A stretch of 64,000 nt of DNA, taken from NCBI RefSeq assembly GCF_042434915.1, contig NZ_CP170198.1, forward strand, positions 434,001-498,000, written 5' to 3'. Shown piece after piece: positions 43,674 to 53,601 of the stretch. Below the pieces are notes generated by a model that was not told where the DNA came from, did no database searches, and was given only the letters and a program-made list of their open reading frames with translations. The position numbers and the translations under genes were made by a program. Positions within the stretch are counted from its first letter, which is position 1, and each line of letters starts with the position of its first letter. The DNA is from Aquimarina sp042434915. GTDB taxonomy: Bacteria > Bacteroidota > Bacteroidia > Flavobacteriales > Flavobacteriaceae.

Positions 43674-44744
43674 TTAAGAAGTTGTAATACGCTTTTTGGA
43701 AGCTACAAAAATTTCCAAAAAGATGTAAAATTGAACACCAAAAAGTAAAGATGACAAAACCAAATGTAAGGGTTGTGATAAAAATGGAAAATCAAAATAA
43801 TACATTAAAATTCCTGTCAATACTTCTAATCCTATGCATATAAGCACCCATTGTAATTTTTTTAACCCTAATTGCTTACTTTGATTGAGAAATAATAACC
43901 AACTATTTAAAATTACAATAAGTACTGAAAACGAGCGGTGTACATAGAACATAATAGTAGGTGGATTGAGCCAATCTGCTTTAGCGTATTCACCCAAGCG
44001 ACTAATTTGTTCATCAACATATTGTCGTACCTGCGTTCCTAGTATGACTTGTATAAGTGTAAGTAGCAAGGAACATAAAAAAAGAACTTTAAACGTTCTA
44101 GAAATCCTTGGTTTGCGAACATGCTCTTTGGTTTGAAATAACAAAAACAATAAAATTGCCAGTATTAAAAATGCCATCACCATATGAATCGTAATCTTGA
44201 AGGGAAGTAAATTAGAATCAACTACAGTTTTGCCTAACCATGATTGAAACAACATAGCAAGAATTGTGACGGTTCCTAGAATGGGAATCCAAATGTTTTC
44301 TTTGCGATATCGAAAAGATAGAAAAAATAAAAGTAGTATTGGTAAGCCAGAAACTACAGTTACCAATCTGTTAATATACTCAATCCAAGTATGCCAAACG
44401 TTAAACTTGGCATAATCATGTTTTGTATATGGTTTCCAATTGGAAGCTATGAACTGGGATCCAGATATAAATTTTTTTTCTGCGATCAGTAGGATCTCAT
44501 CCTTTATAACGATTACCCCTTGTTTGTATTCACGATTGGATTTCCATTCTATTTGTGATACCTCTGTAGGGGGGATGTAGTATCCAAAGCATTTTGGCCA
44601 ATCGGGACATCCCATTCCAGATCCTGTCATACGTACTACTGCACCCGCAATAATTATTAAATAAATCAAGATTACTGAAGCAATGACTAGTGATCGAAAT
44701 GTTTGTTTTCCTTTGTTTAAAGTATTACTGTCACTATGTTGCAT
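43674..44744 (-). CDS. ctaA: Heme A synthase (CtaA/COX15)
   Basis: This 356-residue membrane protein converts heme O to heme A for cytochrome oxidase. It has about eight helices in two four-helix halves. Heme-ligand histidines lie in FNVWHTWIEYINR and ITIHMVMAF of the first half, and YVHRSFSVLIVIL and PLHLVLSSLLFG of the second. The N-terminal GSGMGCPDWPKCFG is diagnostic. A loop of about 50 residues after the first helix is normal for the COX15 group. The upstream tRNA nucleotidyltransferase gene is 58 bases away on the same strand. Confidence 0.96.
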   Translation of the reverse strand: MQHSDSNTLNKGKQTFRSLVIASVILIYLIIIAGAVVRMTGSGMGCPDWPKCFGYYIPPTEVSQIEWKSNREYKQGVIVIKDEILLIAEKKFISGSQFIASNWKPYTKHDYAKFNVWHTWIEYINRLVTVVSGLPILLLFFLSFRYRKENIWIPILGTVTILAMLFQSWLGKTVVDSNLLPFKITIHMVMAFLILAILLFLLFQTKEHVRKPRISRTFKVLFLCSLLLTLIQVILGTQVRQYVDEQISRLGEYAKADWLNPPTIMFYVHRSFSVLIVILNSWLLFLNQSKQLGLKKLQWVLICIGLEVLTGILMYYFDFPFLSQPLHLVLSSLLFGVQFYIFLEIFVASKKRITTS

Positions 44745-44802
44745 ATTCGTATAGTATTGATGATAAACGTAATTGGATCATGCACTTTTCAATAGCATGT
44801 AA

Positions 44803-46242
44803 TTATTGTTTTGTGATGTCTAATGGTTTTAATCCCAGTGCTTCACCTGCGCTAAGCATAAATTGATAGGCAGATTCGTACTCATTGGCTATGTCACCTT
44901 CTAGAATAGCTTCTTTAATTTTTTCTTTTAATACACCGATTTCTCTCGATGGTTTTAGATTAAAGGTTTTCATAATTTCTTCTCCCGAAATAGGAGGTTG
45001 AAAATTACGAATATGATCGCGTTCTTCTACCTCGATCATTTTTTGACGAACCAACTTAAAATTATTATGATATTTTTTGAAGCGTTTAGGATTTTTGGTA
45101 GTAATATCAGCCTCACAAAGGGTCATTAAATCATCAATATATTCTCCTGCATCAAAAATTAGACGTCTTACAGCAGAATCGGTTACATCGCTAGCGATAA
45201 CTATAGGACGTGAACTCATTAATACCATTTTTTGAACAAACTTCATCTTATCGTTCAAAGGCATTTTAAGTCTTTTAAATAGTTTGTATACCATTTTGGA
45301 TCCAACAAATTCATGACCGTGAAAAGTCCAACCCGCTTTTTTGGTAAATCGTTTGGTAGGAGCCTTACCAATATCATGCAATAATGCAGCCCATCGTAAC
45401 CATAGGTTGTCGGTGTTTTCTGAAATATTATCGACTACCTCCAAGGTATGATAAAAATTATCTTTGTGACGTTGACCTTCAACCTCGTCAATACCTTTTA
45501 ATGCGAGAAGTTCTGGTAAAATATATTCTAAGAGCCCTGTTTTTTCTAAAAGTAGAAATCCGATAGAAGGTTTTGCGCTTAACATGATTTTGTTAAGTTC
45601 ATCTACAATGCGCTCCCGAGTTATAATTTCTATACGTTTTTTATTAGTTTTAATTGCATCAAGTGATGTTTGTTCAATTTTAAAATTTAACTGACAAGCA
45701 AAACGAATAGCTCGCATCATACGCAAAGGATCGTCAGAATATGTAATATTTGGATCAAGAGGTGTGCGAATTAATTTTGATTTAAGATCATTTAACCCTT
45801 CAAAAGGATCTAATAACATACCAAAATTGTCGTTGTTTAAACTTAATGCCAATGCATTAATTGTAAAATCTCTACGGTTTTGATCATCTTCCAAACTTCC
45901 ATCTTCTACAATTGGATTACGACTATTGGTTTGATAGGATTCTTTACGAGCTCCTACAAACTCAACTTCGATCTCTTTATTTTTAAGCATGGCTGTGCCA
46001 TACGTTTTAAAAATTTGGACTTTTGGAGAATTAGGGAGACTTTTTGCAACTTTTTTTGCTAAGGCGATACCGCTGCCAATAGCCACAATATCAATATCCT
46101 TGGCTTCACCTCGGTTTAAAAAATAATCTCTTACAAATCCACCAATTACATAACTATCAAGAGAGAGGTGGTGAGCAGCTTCTGATATTGTTTGAAAAAT
46201 TGGATGCGCTAGGGCATCTGTATACTTTTTACTTTGCGACAT
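44803..46242 (-). CDS. CCA tRNA nucleotidyltransferase / poly(A) polymerase-type with HD domain
   Basis: This 479-residue protein has the class II nucleotidyltransferase head, SYVIGGFVRDYFLNRG with the catalytic DIDIVAIG. A template-binding segment RRDFTINALALS follows, then the neck. An HD domain lies at about 265-390 (ALLHDIGKAPTKRF; HGHEFVGSK). This head plus HD combination fits the bacterial CCA-adding or poly(A) polymerase group; the two activities are hard to tell apart by eye. Its start is 8 bases from the tsaC stop, so the genes are cotranscribed. Confidence 0.9.
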   Translation of the reverse strand: MSQSKKYTDALAHPIFQTISEAAHHLSLDSYVIGGFVRDYFLNRGEAKDIDIVAIGSGIALAKKVAKSLPNSPKVQIFKTYGTAMLKNKEIEVEFVGARKESYQTNSRNPIVEDGSLEDDQNRRDFTINALALSLNNDNFGMLLDPFEGLNDLKSKLIRTPLDPNITYSDDPLRMMRAIRFACQLNFKIEQTSLDAIKTNKKRIEIITRERIVDELNKIMLSAKPSIGFLLLEKTGLLEYILPELLALKGIDEVEGQRHKDNFYHTLEVVDNISENTDNLWLRWAALLHDIGKAPTKRFTKKAGWTFHGHEFVGSKMVYKLFKRLKMPLNDKMKFVQKMVLMSSRPIVIASDVTDSAVRRLIFDAGEYIDDLMTLCEADITTKNPKRFKKYHNNFKLVRQKMIEVEERDHIRNFQPPISGEEIMKTFNLKPSREIGVLKEKIKEAILEGDIANEYESAYQFMLSAGEALGLKPLDITKQ

Positions 46243-46250
46243 GAATCAAT

Positions 46251-46820
46251 TTACTTCCTGATAATTTTTACCGTACTATCTCCTCCTATCTTAATAATGG
46301 CAGAAGGTTTGGCATTTTTATTCTGAAGTGGCAAATTTACGATATAGTCTACGCCTTCCAAAATCTCTTTTGATATTTCTTGATAACGCATTGGAGTAGC
46401 TTTTCCACTAATATTAGCAGAAGTAGATACAATGGGTCGTTTAAATTTTTTGATCAATTGGCTGCAAAACGGATCTCTTACAACTCGAATACCCAACGAA
46501 TTATCATCACTGATTAAATTTTCGGCAACTCGTAACGGACGATCATAGATAATTGTAGTTGCTTTTTTTGCAAATTTTAAAATGTCATAAGCTACTTCAG
46601 GAACTTCTTCAACATATTGCTGCAACATTTTAAAATCATTGACTAAACAAATCAAAGCTTTATTTTCCATTCGTTGTTTAAGTGCAAATACTTTGTCTAC
46701 AGCTTCGGCATTAGTAGCATCACATCCAATTCCCCAAACCGTATCAGTAGGGTAGAGGATCAAACCTCCTTTTTTAAGAACCGTTAAGGCTTGTTCTGTT
46801 GCTTCTCGTTGCTCATCCAT
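46251..46820 (-). CDS. Threonylcarbamoyl-AMP synthase (TsaC/Sua5/YwlC family)
   Basis: This 189-residue protein makes threonylcarbamoyl-AMP, the precursor of t6A in tRNA. It contains KKGGLILYPTDTVWGIGCDATN-type text (residues about 16-36), KRPIVSTSANISGKATP and the final IIKIGGDSTVKIIRK, typical of the family. It has the short TsaC-like length without the Sua5 C-terminal domain. It overlaps the end of the upstream glycosyltransferase gene by 8 bases and precedes the CCA-type gene by 8 bases, linking tRNA processing genes to the glycan block in one transcript. Confidence 0.94.
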   Translation of the reverse strand: MDEQREATEQALTVLKKGGLILYPTDTVWGIGCDATNAEAVDKVFALKQRMENKALICLVNDFKMLQQYVEEVPEVAYDILKFAKKATTIIYDRPLRVAENLISDDNSLGIRVVRDPFCSQLIKKFKRPIVSTSANISGKATPMRYQEISKEILEGVDYIVNLPLQNKNAKPSAIIKIGGDSTVKIIRK

Positions 46821-47922
46821 GTTGTAAAATGTTTTTATATACTTGTAAGGTTTGTGATGCCATATTTTGAGTAGTAAAGGTATTGATTAGCTTTATGTAT
46901 CCATTTTCTGTAAATGTAGATTGTAGCTCCTTGTTATCACTCAGATTGACTATATGTTGTGCAAGTTTTTCTGGTTCGTGCATGGGACTTAGAAGTCCAT
47001 TAAAATTGTTTTGGATAACCTCTGGAATCCCTCCTACATCAGTACTAATAACAGGCGTTTTATGATATAGAGATTCATAAATCACTTGTGGGATCCCCTC
47101 GCTTTGAGAGGTTATTAAGCTTATGTCAAATTGTGGAATAAAATTAGAAGCATTCGGGGTATAGCCTAAAAAAGCCATATTATTCTCTAACTTTAATGCC
47201 TTCATTCTGTTTACTAAAGCATCAGTTCTATCTGTAAATGTGCCTATTTGAATAAAGAAAAAATCTCTTCTGTGGTTTTTATTAATAATTTGATCTGCAA
47301 CATCGATCCAGGTATCCAAATGTTTGGCACGAATATGATTGGCGATATTCCCAATTATTTTTATCTCTGGTTTGATAGTGTATCTTTCACGTAATAAAAA
47401 GGGAGTTTGGTCACTTTTTGATTGTAAATTGGTGCCGTGATATATGGTAATAAGTTTGTTGTTGTCATAAAAACCATCTGCTGCAATTCTTTTTGTTTCA
47501 TCAGACACGCAAAGAACTTTTTTAATTTTTGGATAATTATATTTAAAAAGTGTTTTTTTTCTCTGTTTTATGGGGAATGATGTTTTCTTGCTAAAAACAA
47601 AAGGAGGTAAGTTATAAAATTTATCAGCTAATATGGCTAGCAATATGGCGCTCGGATCATGAATATGTATAAGATCAATAGCTTCTTTTTTACATGTTTG
47701 CCCTAATTTAACAAAATAACGTGGATCAAATTTTGGAAGTAATTTGGCGGTTGTATAATTAAGATTTGATTTTTTTAATCGTTCATGAAATGCACCGTGC
47801 TTTACACAAAAAATAAGAGTATAGATTTCTGGATTGGTAACTGCCAGTTCTGAACATAAATTTTCTATATGATTTTCTCCTCCACCCCAGTTTTTTACAG
47901 CAGATAAATGTAGTATACGCAT
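46813..47922 (-). CDS. GT4-type glycosyltransferase
   Basis: This 369-residue GT-B enzyme has an N-terminal acceptor domain (MRILHLSAVKNWGGGENHIE) and a C-terminal donor-binding domain. The E-x7-E-like donor motif is in SEGIPQVIYESLYHKTPVIS, and TDVGGIPEVIQNNFNGLLSP follows, as expected for family GT4. It transfers a sugar to a surface glycan precursor in the cytosol. It is one base past the GT2 gene stop and overlaps tsaC by 8 bases. The sugar and acceptor are unknown. Confidence 0.93.
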   Translation of the reverse strand: MRILHLSAVKNWGGGENHIENLCSELAVTNPEIYTLIFCVKHGAFHERLKKSNLNYTTAKLLPKFDPRYFVKLGQTCKKEAIDLIHIHDPSAILLAILADKFYNLPPFVFSKKTSFPIKQRKKTLFKYNYPKIKKVLCVSDETKRIAADGFYDNNKLITIYHGTNLQSKSDQTPFLLRERYTIKPEIKIIGNIANHIRAKHLDTWIDVADQIINKNHRRDFFFIQIGTFTDRTDALVNRMKALKLENNMAFLGYTPNASNFIPQFDISLITSQSEGIPQVIYESLYHKTPVISTDVGGIPEVIQNNFNGLLSPMHEPEKLAQHIVNLSDNKELQSTFTENGYIKLINTFTTQNMASQTLQVYKNILQHG

Positions 47923-47923
47923 A

Positions 47924-48856
47924 TTATTTCTCTAATAGTATTTGACGATGCTTTAGCGACTCTGTTAAAGGAGCTCCTTTAGCAAAAAGGATACAAAGCT
48001 TCCAATTTTTGGGTGAAAAAAGAGATTTTAGTAAAAATTTAAAAAGTAACCAGAATCTCAAAATTAAGTAAGGTAGATATCCAGAATTTTTCTTCAAAAC
48101 ATATAGCAAAGAAATCTTTAACTCTTTTTTTATAGCAAAACTTTTGGCAGTACTTTGACCTTTAAAATGTGTATATCGACCTTGCGGAACTAAATATGAG
48201 GAGCCGTTAGCAGATTTTTTTAATAGGCGATAACATAAATCAGTTTCTTCATAGTATAGAAATATATTAGTGTCAAAACCTCCTACACTATCAAAGGCTT
48301 CTGCATTAGCCACCAAGAAGGAGCCAGGAACACTTTGAACCTTCAAAGGTTGCTCGTATATTTTTTTTCGTTTCGGGTACTTTTTAGGTGCTAGTTTTTC
48401 TAAAATGGATCTTCCAAAAAGTTCTCTTCGAAGACTTAAGAAATGATCAAAAGATTTTTGCACTTCGTTATGCTCATCATATTGTTGAGGGCAGCAAATC
48501 GCTGCATCCGACGTTTTTTCTAGGAAATCATAAACAATAGAAAGGCAGTCATTCTGTAAAAGAGTATCATTATTTATAAAAGCGTAATATTTTCCTCTAG
48601 CATGTTGTACACCAAGCATATTGCCTCCTCCAAACCCCGTGTTTATTCTACTGCGAACTAATGTCACTGTTTGAAGATTTAGCAAATCAACTCTTTTTTT
48701 TATAATTTGATAGTCCTCATAAGCCGATGCATTATCTACAATTATTATTTCAATAGCAAGTTTTGAGGATGTTTGGTCAAAAATCGAATCGATACAATTG
48801 ATTGTGAAAGAAGAAGAATTGTAGTTGATTAATATTACTGAAATATCATACATCAT
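47924..48856 (-). CDS. GT2-family glycosyltransferase
   Basis: This 310-residue GT-A enzyme contains the GT2 core: ISVILINYNSSSFTINCIDS near the N-terminus, IIIVDNASAYEDYQII, the metal-binding YAFINNDTLLQ and an FDTNIFLYYEETDLCYRLLK block around residue 210. The C-terminus is hydrophobic and may touch the membrane. Relatives are rhamnosyl- and other transferases of O-antigen or capsule chains. It starts the minus-strand pair with the GT4 gene and is divergent from the methyltransferase gene. Confidence 0.93.
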   Translation of the reverse strand: MMYDISVILINYNSSSFTINCIDSIFDQTSSKLAIEIIIVDNASAYEDYQIIKKRVDLLNLQTVTLVRSRINTGFGGGNMLGVQHARGKYYAFINNDTLLQNDCLSIVYDFLEKTSDAAICCPQQYDEHNEVQKSFDHFLSLRRELFGRSILEKLAPKKYPKRKKIYEQPLKVQSVPGSFLVANAEAFDSVGGFDTNIFLYYEETDLCYRLLKKSANGSSYLVPQGRYTHFKGQSTAKSFAIKKELKISLLYVLKKNSGYLPYLILRFWLLFKFLLKSLFSPKNWKLCILFAKGAPLTESLKHRQILLEK

Positions 48857-48997
48857 AAGGAGCTGTTATAAGATGTCAAAAGTAAAGTTTGTAGTTAAGT
48901 TTAACAAATTAAACACTATTGATTAATACCTTATATTTGCTTTATAACAGTATTGACTAGATAGAATTTTTCAAGATTATTGAAATTAATTAACCGT

Positions 48998-49654
48998 ATG
49001 GATTACGAGAATAAACCTAAAGGATATTACGATAATATTCGATATGAAATGATTAAGTACTTACCCGAAAATCCTAAAACTATAATTGATATAGGTTGTG
49101 GAAATGGTGCGTTTGCCGAGGTTATCAAAAAAGAAACTAATGCAGAGGTTTGGGGTATTGAATATATGGATAATGAGGCCGTTAAAGCTTCAAATAAATT
49201 AGATAAAGTTTTTTCAGGTCGATGTGAAGATCATTTGGATAATTTGCCGGATTCCTATTTTGATGTAATTTACTTTAATGATGTATTAGAGCATCTCGTA
49301 GATCCATATATGGTGTTAGATAAAATCAAGCATAAATTGTCTCCAAATGGAGTTTTGATAAGCTCTATTCCCAACGTAAGATATCACAATACTTTTATAC
49401 GAGTACTAATTCATAAAGATTGGCGATATGAAGATTTTGGAGTCATGGACCGAACACATTTGAGATTTTTTACTAATAGAAGTATAAAAAAAATGTATAA
49501 AGATTTAGGGTATAATATATTGATTCACGAGGGTATTAACCGCAGTCGATCTATAAAGCCTTATCTTTATAATGTACCTACATTGTTTACACAATTAGAT
49601 ATTCGATATCCTCAATACGCAACGGTAGTTAATTTTAGTAAAAAAAGTATTTAA
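48998..49654 (+). CDS. Class I SAM-dependent methyltransferase
   Basis: This 218-residue enzyme has the SAM-binding motif I TIIDIGCGNGAFAEVI, then WGIEYMDNEAVKAS and YFDVIYFNDVLEHLVDPY (motif II region), and NGVLISSIPNVRYHN. It resembles methyltransferases found beside glycan synthesis genes, which may cap or modify chains, but the substrate is unknown. The ATG at 48998 (MDYENKP) was chosen over an in-frame TTG at 48980. It is followed after 3 bases by the kinase-like gene, so they are cotranscribed. Confidence 0.9.
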   Translation: MDYENKPKGYYDNIRYEMIKYLPENPKTIIDIGCGNGAFAEVIKKETNAEVWGIEYMDNEAVKASNKLDKVFSGRCEDHLDNLPDSYFDVIYFNDVLEHLVDPYMVLDKIKHKLSPNGVLISSIPNVRYHNTFIRVLIHKDWRYEDFGVMDRTHLRFFTNRSIKKMYKDLGYNILIHEGINRSRSIKPYLYNVPTLFTQLDIRYPQYATVVNFSKKSI

Positions 49655-49657
49655 AGC

Positions 49658-50455
49658 ATGCAGTATAAATTTGTTGTCCATTCGGATTACACAAAAATTA
49701 GTCAAGAGATAGAACAAATTATCTTCAACTTTGATACCTATGATGAAGTACTTGGACAAGGGGATCGTAATGTTATAAAAATAATACCAGTCAATGGTAA
49801 GCGATATACCATCAAATCCTTTAAAGTTCCAAATTTAATCAATCAAATTGTTTATCGTTTTTTTAGAAAATCCAAAGCAGAACGCTCCTATAATTATGCT
49901 ATAAAATTGCTTTCCCTAGGTATTAGAACGCCTAGTCCATTAGGTTATTATTTAAATTGTACACCTTTGTTGTTTAAAAAGAGTTATTATATTTGTGAAC
50001 TCGTAAACTGTGACCTTACATTTAGAGAATTAACCACAAATTTTGATATTCCGGATCATGAGGATATCCTTAGAGCGTTTACAAGATTTACTTTTGAACT
50101 CCATGAAAAGGGTGTGAATTTTTTAGATCATTCTCCTGGTAATACTTTGATTAAGAGAAATGAAAATGATTATGAGTTTTATTTGGTAGACCTTAATCGA
50201 ATGAAATTTGGAACTATGCTCTTTGAAGATCGAATTAAAAACTTTGCAAAGTTAACAATACATAAATCTATGATTGAGATAATGAGTGACGAATATGCAA
50301 AAATCTCTGGTCAAGATAAGGTTAAGGTATTTGAATTGATGTGGCAATTCACAAAAGATTTTCAGAACCGTTTCTACAGAAAAAACCGTATTAAAAAGCG
50401 TTTATTCTTTTGGAAAAGTAAATACAAAAATAGAGCTTTTGATAGTCCTATATAA
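49658..50455 (+). CDS. InaA/Kdo-kinase-like LPS kinase
   Basis: This 265-residue protein resembles the lipopolysaccharide kinase (InaA/Kdo kinase) group of the protein-kinase-like fold. The nucleotide-site Lys is K53 in RYTIKSFKVPN. The catalytic loop is FLDHSPGNTLI (D157, H158, N162) and the metal-binding Asp is D178 in FYLVDLNRMKF. It likely phosphorylates a core sugar of LPS in the cytosol. It follows the methyltransferase by 3 bases and precedes the next glycosyltransferase by 84 bases, fitting the glycan block. Confidence 0.82.
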   Translation: MQYKFVVHSDYTKISQEIEQIIFNFDTYDEVLGQGDRNVIKIIPVNGKRYTIKSFKVPNLINQIVYRFFRKSKAERSYNYAIKLLSLGIRTPSPLGYYLNCTPLLFKKSYYICELVNCDLTFRELTTNFDIPDHEDILRAFTRFTFELHEKGVNFLDHSPGNTLIKRNENDYEFYLVDLNRMKFGTMLFEDRIKNFAKLTIHKSMIEIMSDEYAKISGQDKVKVFELMWQFTKDFQNRFYRKNRIKKRLFFWKSKYKNRAFDSPI

Positions 50456-50539
50456 AGAACGTAACGCTATCTAGTGAAGTAACTATCTGTGTCAATAGTT
50501 TATTTTTATATGTCGTTAAAATAAAATTACGATATCAAT

Positions 50540-51562
50540 ATGCCGAAAAAAAGCAATCTTAAAGAAGAACTATATTTTATATTATTTCATAAGTGGAAAT
50601 ATCTCAATGTAATTATACAATCTTGGTTTTATAAAAGTCCAATACATAAAGTTGTTAATACGGTTGTTTATATAGCACGAGAAAAGGATAAAGGATGGAT
50701 ATTTGGGGCTAAAGTTCGACGGCTATCTAGATATTCTTCATTACATGCGAAGCCCTATTATCATAATAGGCTAAAAAATTTACCCAAAGCAGACGGGTAT
50801 TATTATATTTATCATAACTATTTTTGTCGTTGTTTGAGAAGTACACCGAGTATTTTTAAAAAGAAAAATATAGTGATGTTTACGCATCCTACATGGTCCA
50901 AAAAATACTCCAAAACTCATGTAGTTTGGTGTCTTAATAAAGCAGATTATATCATTTGCTTAAACTCTTCCATTAAAAAATATTTAATAGAGATTGGTAT
51001 AAGACCTGAAAAGCTACAGGTTATTCATATAGCTACATCATCCACTTTTTTTGCTAGTCATAAGCGGGGAGCTGGCGGGGTAGGTTTTAGTTCTCATTTT
51101 AGCTCTAGAAAGAATCCAGATTTGGTGCTTGATTTAGTAAAGAATATGCCTAAAAGAACTTTCTATCTAATTGGAGATAGTTGGGAGCTCTATGACAAAT
51201 TTGAAGAATTATCTAGACAACCAAACTTTGTTTATTATAGTAATATGCCGTACGAATCTTATCCTGCTTTTTATGAGAAGATTGATGTTTTTGTTTCACC
51301 ATCTTTGTTAGAAGGAGGTCCAGTACCTGTGCTTGAAGCAATGATGTCTAATTGCGTTCCGGTTGCTTCAAAAACTGGATTTTGCCCAGATATAATTAAA
51401 CATGGGCAAAATGGTTTCTTGTTTGATATAGATGTGGGTTATGAAGAGGTAGTAGCATTAATTGAAAAGGCATTTTTATGTCAAACTGAAATACGTAAAA
51501 CAGTATTGCCATATACTTGGGAGAATTGTGCAAAAGAAATAGACGCTCTATTTCTTAATTAG
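50540..51562 (+). CDS. GT4-type glycosyltransferase
   Basis: This 340-residue protein has a C-terminal GT4-type donor site: VDVFVSPSLLEGGPVPVLEA, SNCVPVASKTGFCPDIIKHG and NGFLFDIDVGYEE (positions about 250-310). The N-terminal half is less conserved and rich in Lys, Tyr and Trp, possibly for membrane-near acceptor binding. A central GVGFSSHFSSRKNPDLVLDL matches the start of the donor domain. It completes the plus-strand triplet in the glycan block. Sugar and acceptor are unknown. Confidence 0.88.
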   Translation: MPKKSNLKEELYFILFHKWKYLNVIIQSWFYKSPIHKVVNTVVYIAREKDKGWIFGAKVRRLSRYSSLHAKPYYHNRLKNLPKADGYYYIYHNYFCRCLRSTPSIFKKKNIVMFTHPTWSKKYSKTHVVWCLNKADYIICLNSSIKKYLIEIGIRPEKLQVIHIATSSTFFASHKRGAGGVGFSSHFSSRKNPDLVLDLVKNMPKRTFYLIGDSWELYDKFEELSRQPNFVYYSNMPYESYPAFYEKIDVFVSPSLLEGGPVPVLEAMMSNCVPVASKTGFCPDIIKHGQNGFLFDIDVGYEEVVALIEKAFLCQTEIRKTVLPYTWENCAKEIDALFLN

Positions 51563-51684
51563 AATAAGAAAATAAATTTGATCAATCTCGCTTTTTTTAA
51601 ATCAAATAGATACCATTCTTTTAAAAAGTATAAGTAAAACTTTTAAATTGCTGCTATTATTCTCAGGCATGTAGGTAATTATTT

Positions 51685-52452
51685 TTATATTTTTTTGTTA
51701 TTTAATTCCCTTAATTTCAAGTATTTGAGAAATGTAAGATTTGCCGTTTGTGAGCATATTACAAAGCCATTGACTCCATCCAAAAAGCCTAACCTTAAAA
51801 CATACGATTTAAAAAATGCCCAAGTTGGATTAAAAAATAATTTCCACAAGGGAGCTTTTTTTCCCAATTCGTGATAGGAATGTGCAGAGATCGTCGAAAA
51901 TTTTTCAATTTGTTGATTAAAAGCGCTATATGTTGGATAATTCCAGTGTAGAATATCGCCTTTTAATTTTCCTTTGTTGTTAGGGTTGTAAAGCTTATAC
52001 GAATCATGAGGGTTAATACCCTTCCATTCACCTTTTCCTTTTTTAAAGGCTCTTAGCTTTTTATCTGGGTACCAATCAGAATGTTTGATCCATTGTCCAC
52101 AAAAATTATTGTATCTATTCATATAATATCCATCATAAACCCAATTTGATTTTAAGTCAATAATAGACTTTTGTAGCTCTTCGGATAAGGCTTCATCTCC
52201 ATCTAGAGAAATAATATGGTCATAGGATGCTTGTGAGATAACAAAGTTTTTTTGTTCTTTATATCCAAGAAATTTTTGTTTTACAAATTTTACATTATAC
52301 TTCTTACAAATAGCCTCTGTACGATCTGTAGAAAAAGAATCAACAACAACGATTTCATCTACCACATTTTGTAAAGATTGTATGCATGTTTCAATCTTTC
52401 GTTCTTCATTGTATGTTATTATAACTCCAGAGAGTTTTACTGTATTTTGCAT
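51685..52452 (-). CDS. GT2-family glycosyltransferase (WaaE/KdtX-like)
   Basis: This protein of about 255 residues has the pattern of LPS-core beta-glucosyltransferases (WaaE/KdtX): KLSGVIITYNEERKIETCIQ, DEIVVVDSFSTDRTEAICK, IISLDGDEALSEEL, then WYPDKKLRAFKKGKGEW. The fold is GT-A with a DGDE metal-binding pair. The ATG giving MQNTVKL was chosen; an upstream ATG at 52476 gives eight more residues and is also possible. It is 72 bases downstream of the heptosyltransferase-like gene, on the same strand. Confidence 0.92.
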   Translation of the reverse strand: MQNTVKLSGVIITYNEERKIETCIQSLQNVVDEIVVVDSFSTDRTEAICKKYNVKFVKQKFLGYKEQKNFVISQASYDHIISLDGDEALSEELQKSIIDLKSNWVYDGYYMNRYNNFCGQWIKHSDWYPDKKLRAFKKGKGEWKGINPHDSYKLYNPNNKGKLKGDILHWNYPTYSAFNQQIEKFSTISAHSYHELGKKAPLWKLFFNPTWAFFKSYVLRLGFLDGVNGFVICSQTANLTFLKYLKLRELNNKKI

Positions 52453-52524
52453 ATTCTTATAGGTTGTAATGAGCAAAAAATAATTTAATAATAAAGTTAC
52501 TTTCTTAACGTAGTGATTTAAATA

Positions 52525-53601
52525 TCAATCCAAATCTGGATTAATAAATTGAGTTAAATAGTTTTGCAACTTTTTAATAATCATATCTGGGGTAAATTCT
52601 TTGTAAAGTGCAAGTGACTCTTTTTTCATTTGTTTAGGTGATTTGGAACCATACAATTCTGGTTTGACATCGATTAAATGAATAGAGTCATGTTTTTTTC
52701 CGTCTTCAAACATATTCCAATCTTTCTTAATTATCCATGGCGAGAAAATCGTAAATGTCGGCTTATCTAGAGCTTTTGCAATATTAACTGCTCCACCTTC
52801 ATTCCCTAATAAAGCTGTACAGTGGTATAAAATTCCCATAAACTCTCGTAGACTTTTTCCAAAGACGTCAAAATGGATTTTACGTTGCGTCTCAAAAGCA
52901 GTTAAATTATAAATAGCTTTTGCTTCCTGTACTTGAGAGGGCATATAGTTAAAAAGAATAGAGGCATTTGTGAATTTTACAATTTCGTCAAGTAAAGCTG
53001 CCATATAAGAGGGAGGAAGTGTTTTTATATCTTCACTGCCAAGTACGCTAATCATAAATAAAGGTTCGTTTAAGGATATAGCATGCGACATCAATATTTT
53101 TTTGGCGACTTTTTTTTCTGTGCTTGTAAGCTGGATTTGTGGCCTTTTTATATGATCTTTTAAAACCGGATCAGGATAGATGAGGCGCAGTCTATTTTCT
53201 ATAGCAGTACTGGCATTCGTTATTGGTGTAGTGACACGATGAACCGTTTTGGTATAAATCCAATGCGTATATTTTTTATAAAATGAAATTTTTTCTTTAC
53301 CATTAGAAAACAATGATATCAAATTGCTTTCTAATTTGCCGTAAGCATCAACAACGAGATCAAATCTCTCTTTTCGAATAGCGATTAAAAATTTTATAAA
53401 CGCAAGTTTACTATCTCTATAATCTGTTTTAAATTCAATTATTCTGTCAAAAGAGGTGTTTCCTTCGAGCACTGGTATGGTACTCGAATTCACCAAATAC
53501 ACTACTTCAGATTTGGGATATTGCTCTTTTAAAGATCTGCAGATAATTGTACTGGTTAGGACATCACCAATCATTTTCTGCTGTATGACTAAAATTTTCA
53601 T
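52525..53601 (-). CDS. GT9-family heptosyltransferase-like protein
   Basis: This 358-residue GT-B enzyme has the GT9 pattern: MKILVIQQKMIGDVLTSTII at the N-terminus, then EQYPKSEVVYLVN. The C-terminal donor site contains ALLGNEGGAVNIAKALDKPT, near the ADP-heptose-binding position of WaaC/WaaF. It would add heptose or a related sugar to the LPS core. It overlaps the end of the phosphotransferase gene upstream by one base (shared at 53601), so the two are translationally coupled. Confidence 0.92.
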   Translation of the reverse strand: MKILVIQQKMIGDVLTSTIICRSLKEQYPKSEVVYLVNSSTIPVLEGNTSFDRIIEFKTDYRDSKLAFIKFLIAIRKERFDLVVDAYGKLESNLISLFSNGKEKISFYKKYTHWIYTKTVHRVTTPITNASTAIENRLRLIYPDPVLKDHIKRPQIQLTSTEKKVAKKILMSHAISLNEPLFMISVLGSEDIKTLPPSYMAALLDEIVKFTNASILFNYMPSQVQEAKAIYNLTAFETQRKIHFDVFGKSLREFMGILYHCTALLGNEGGAVNIAKALDKPTFTIFSPWIIKKDWNMFEDGKKHDSIHLIDVKPELYGSKSPKQMKKESLALYKEFTPDMIIKKLQNYLTQFINPDLD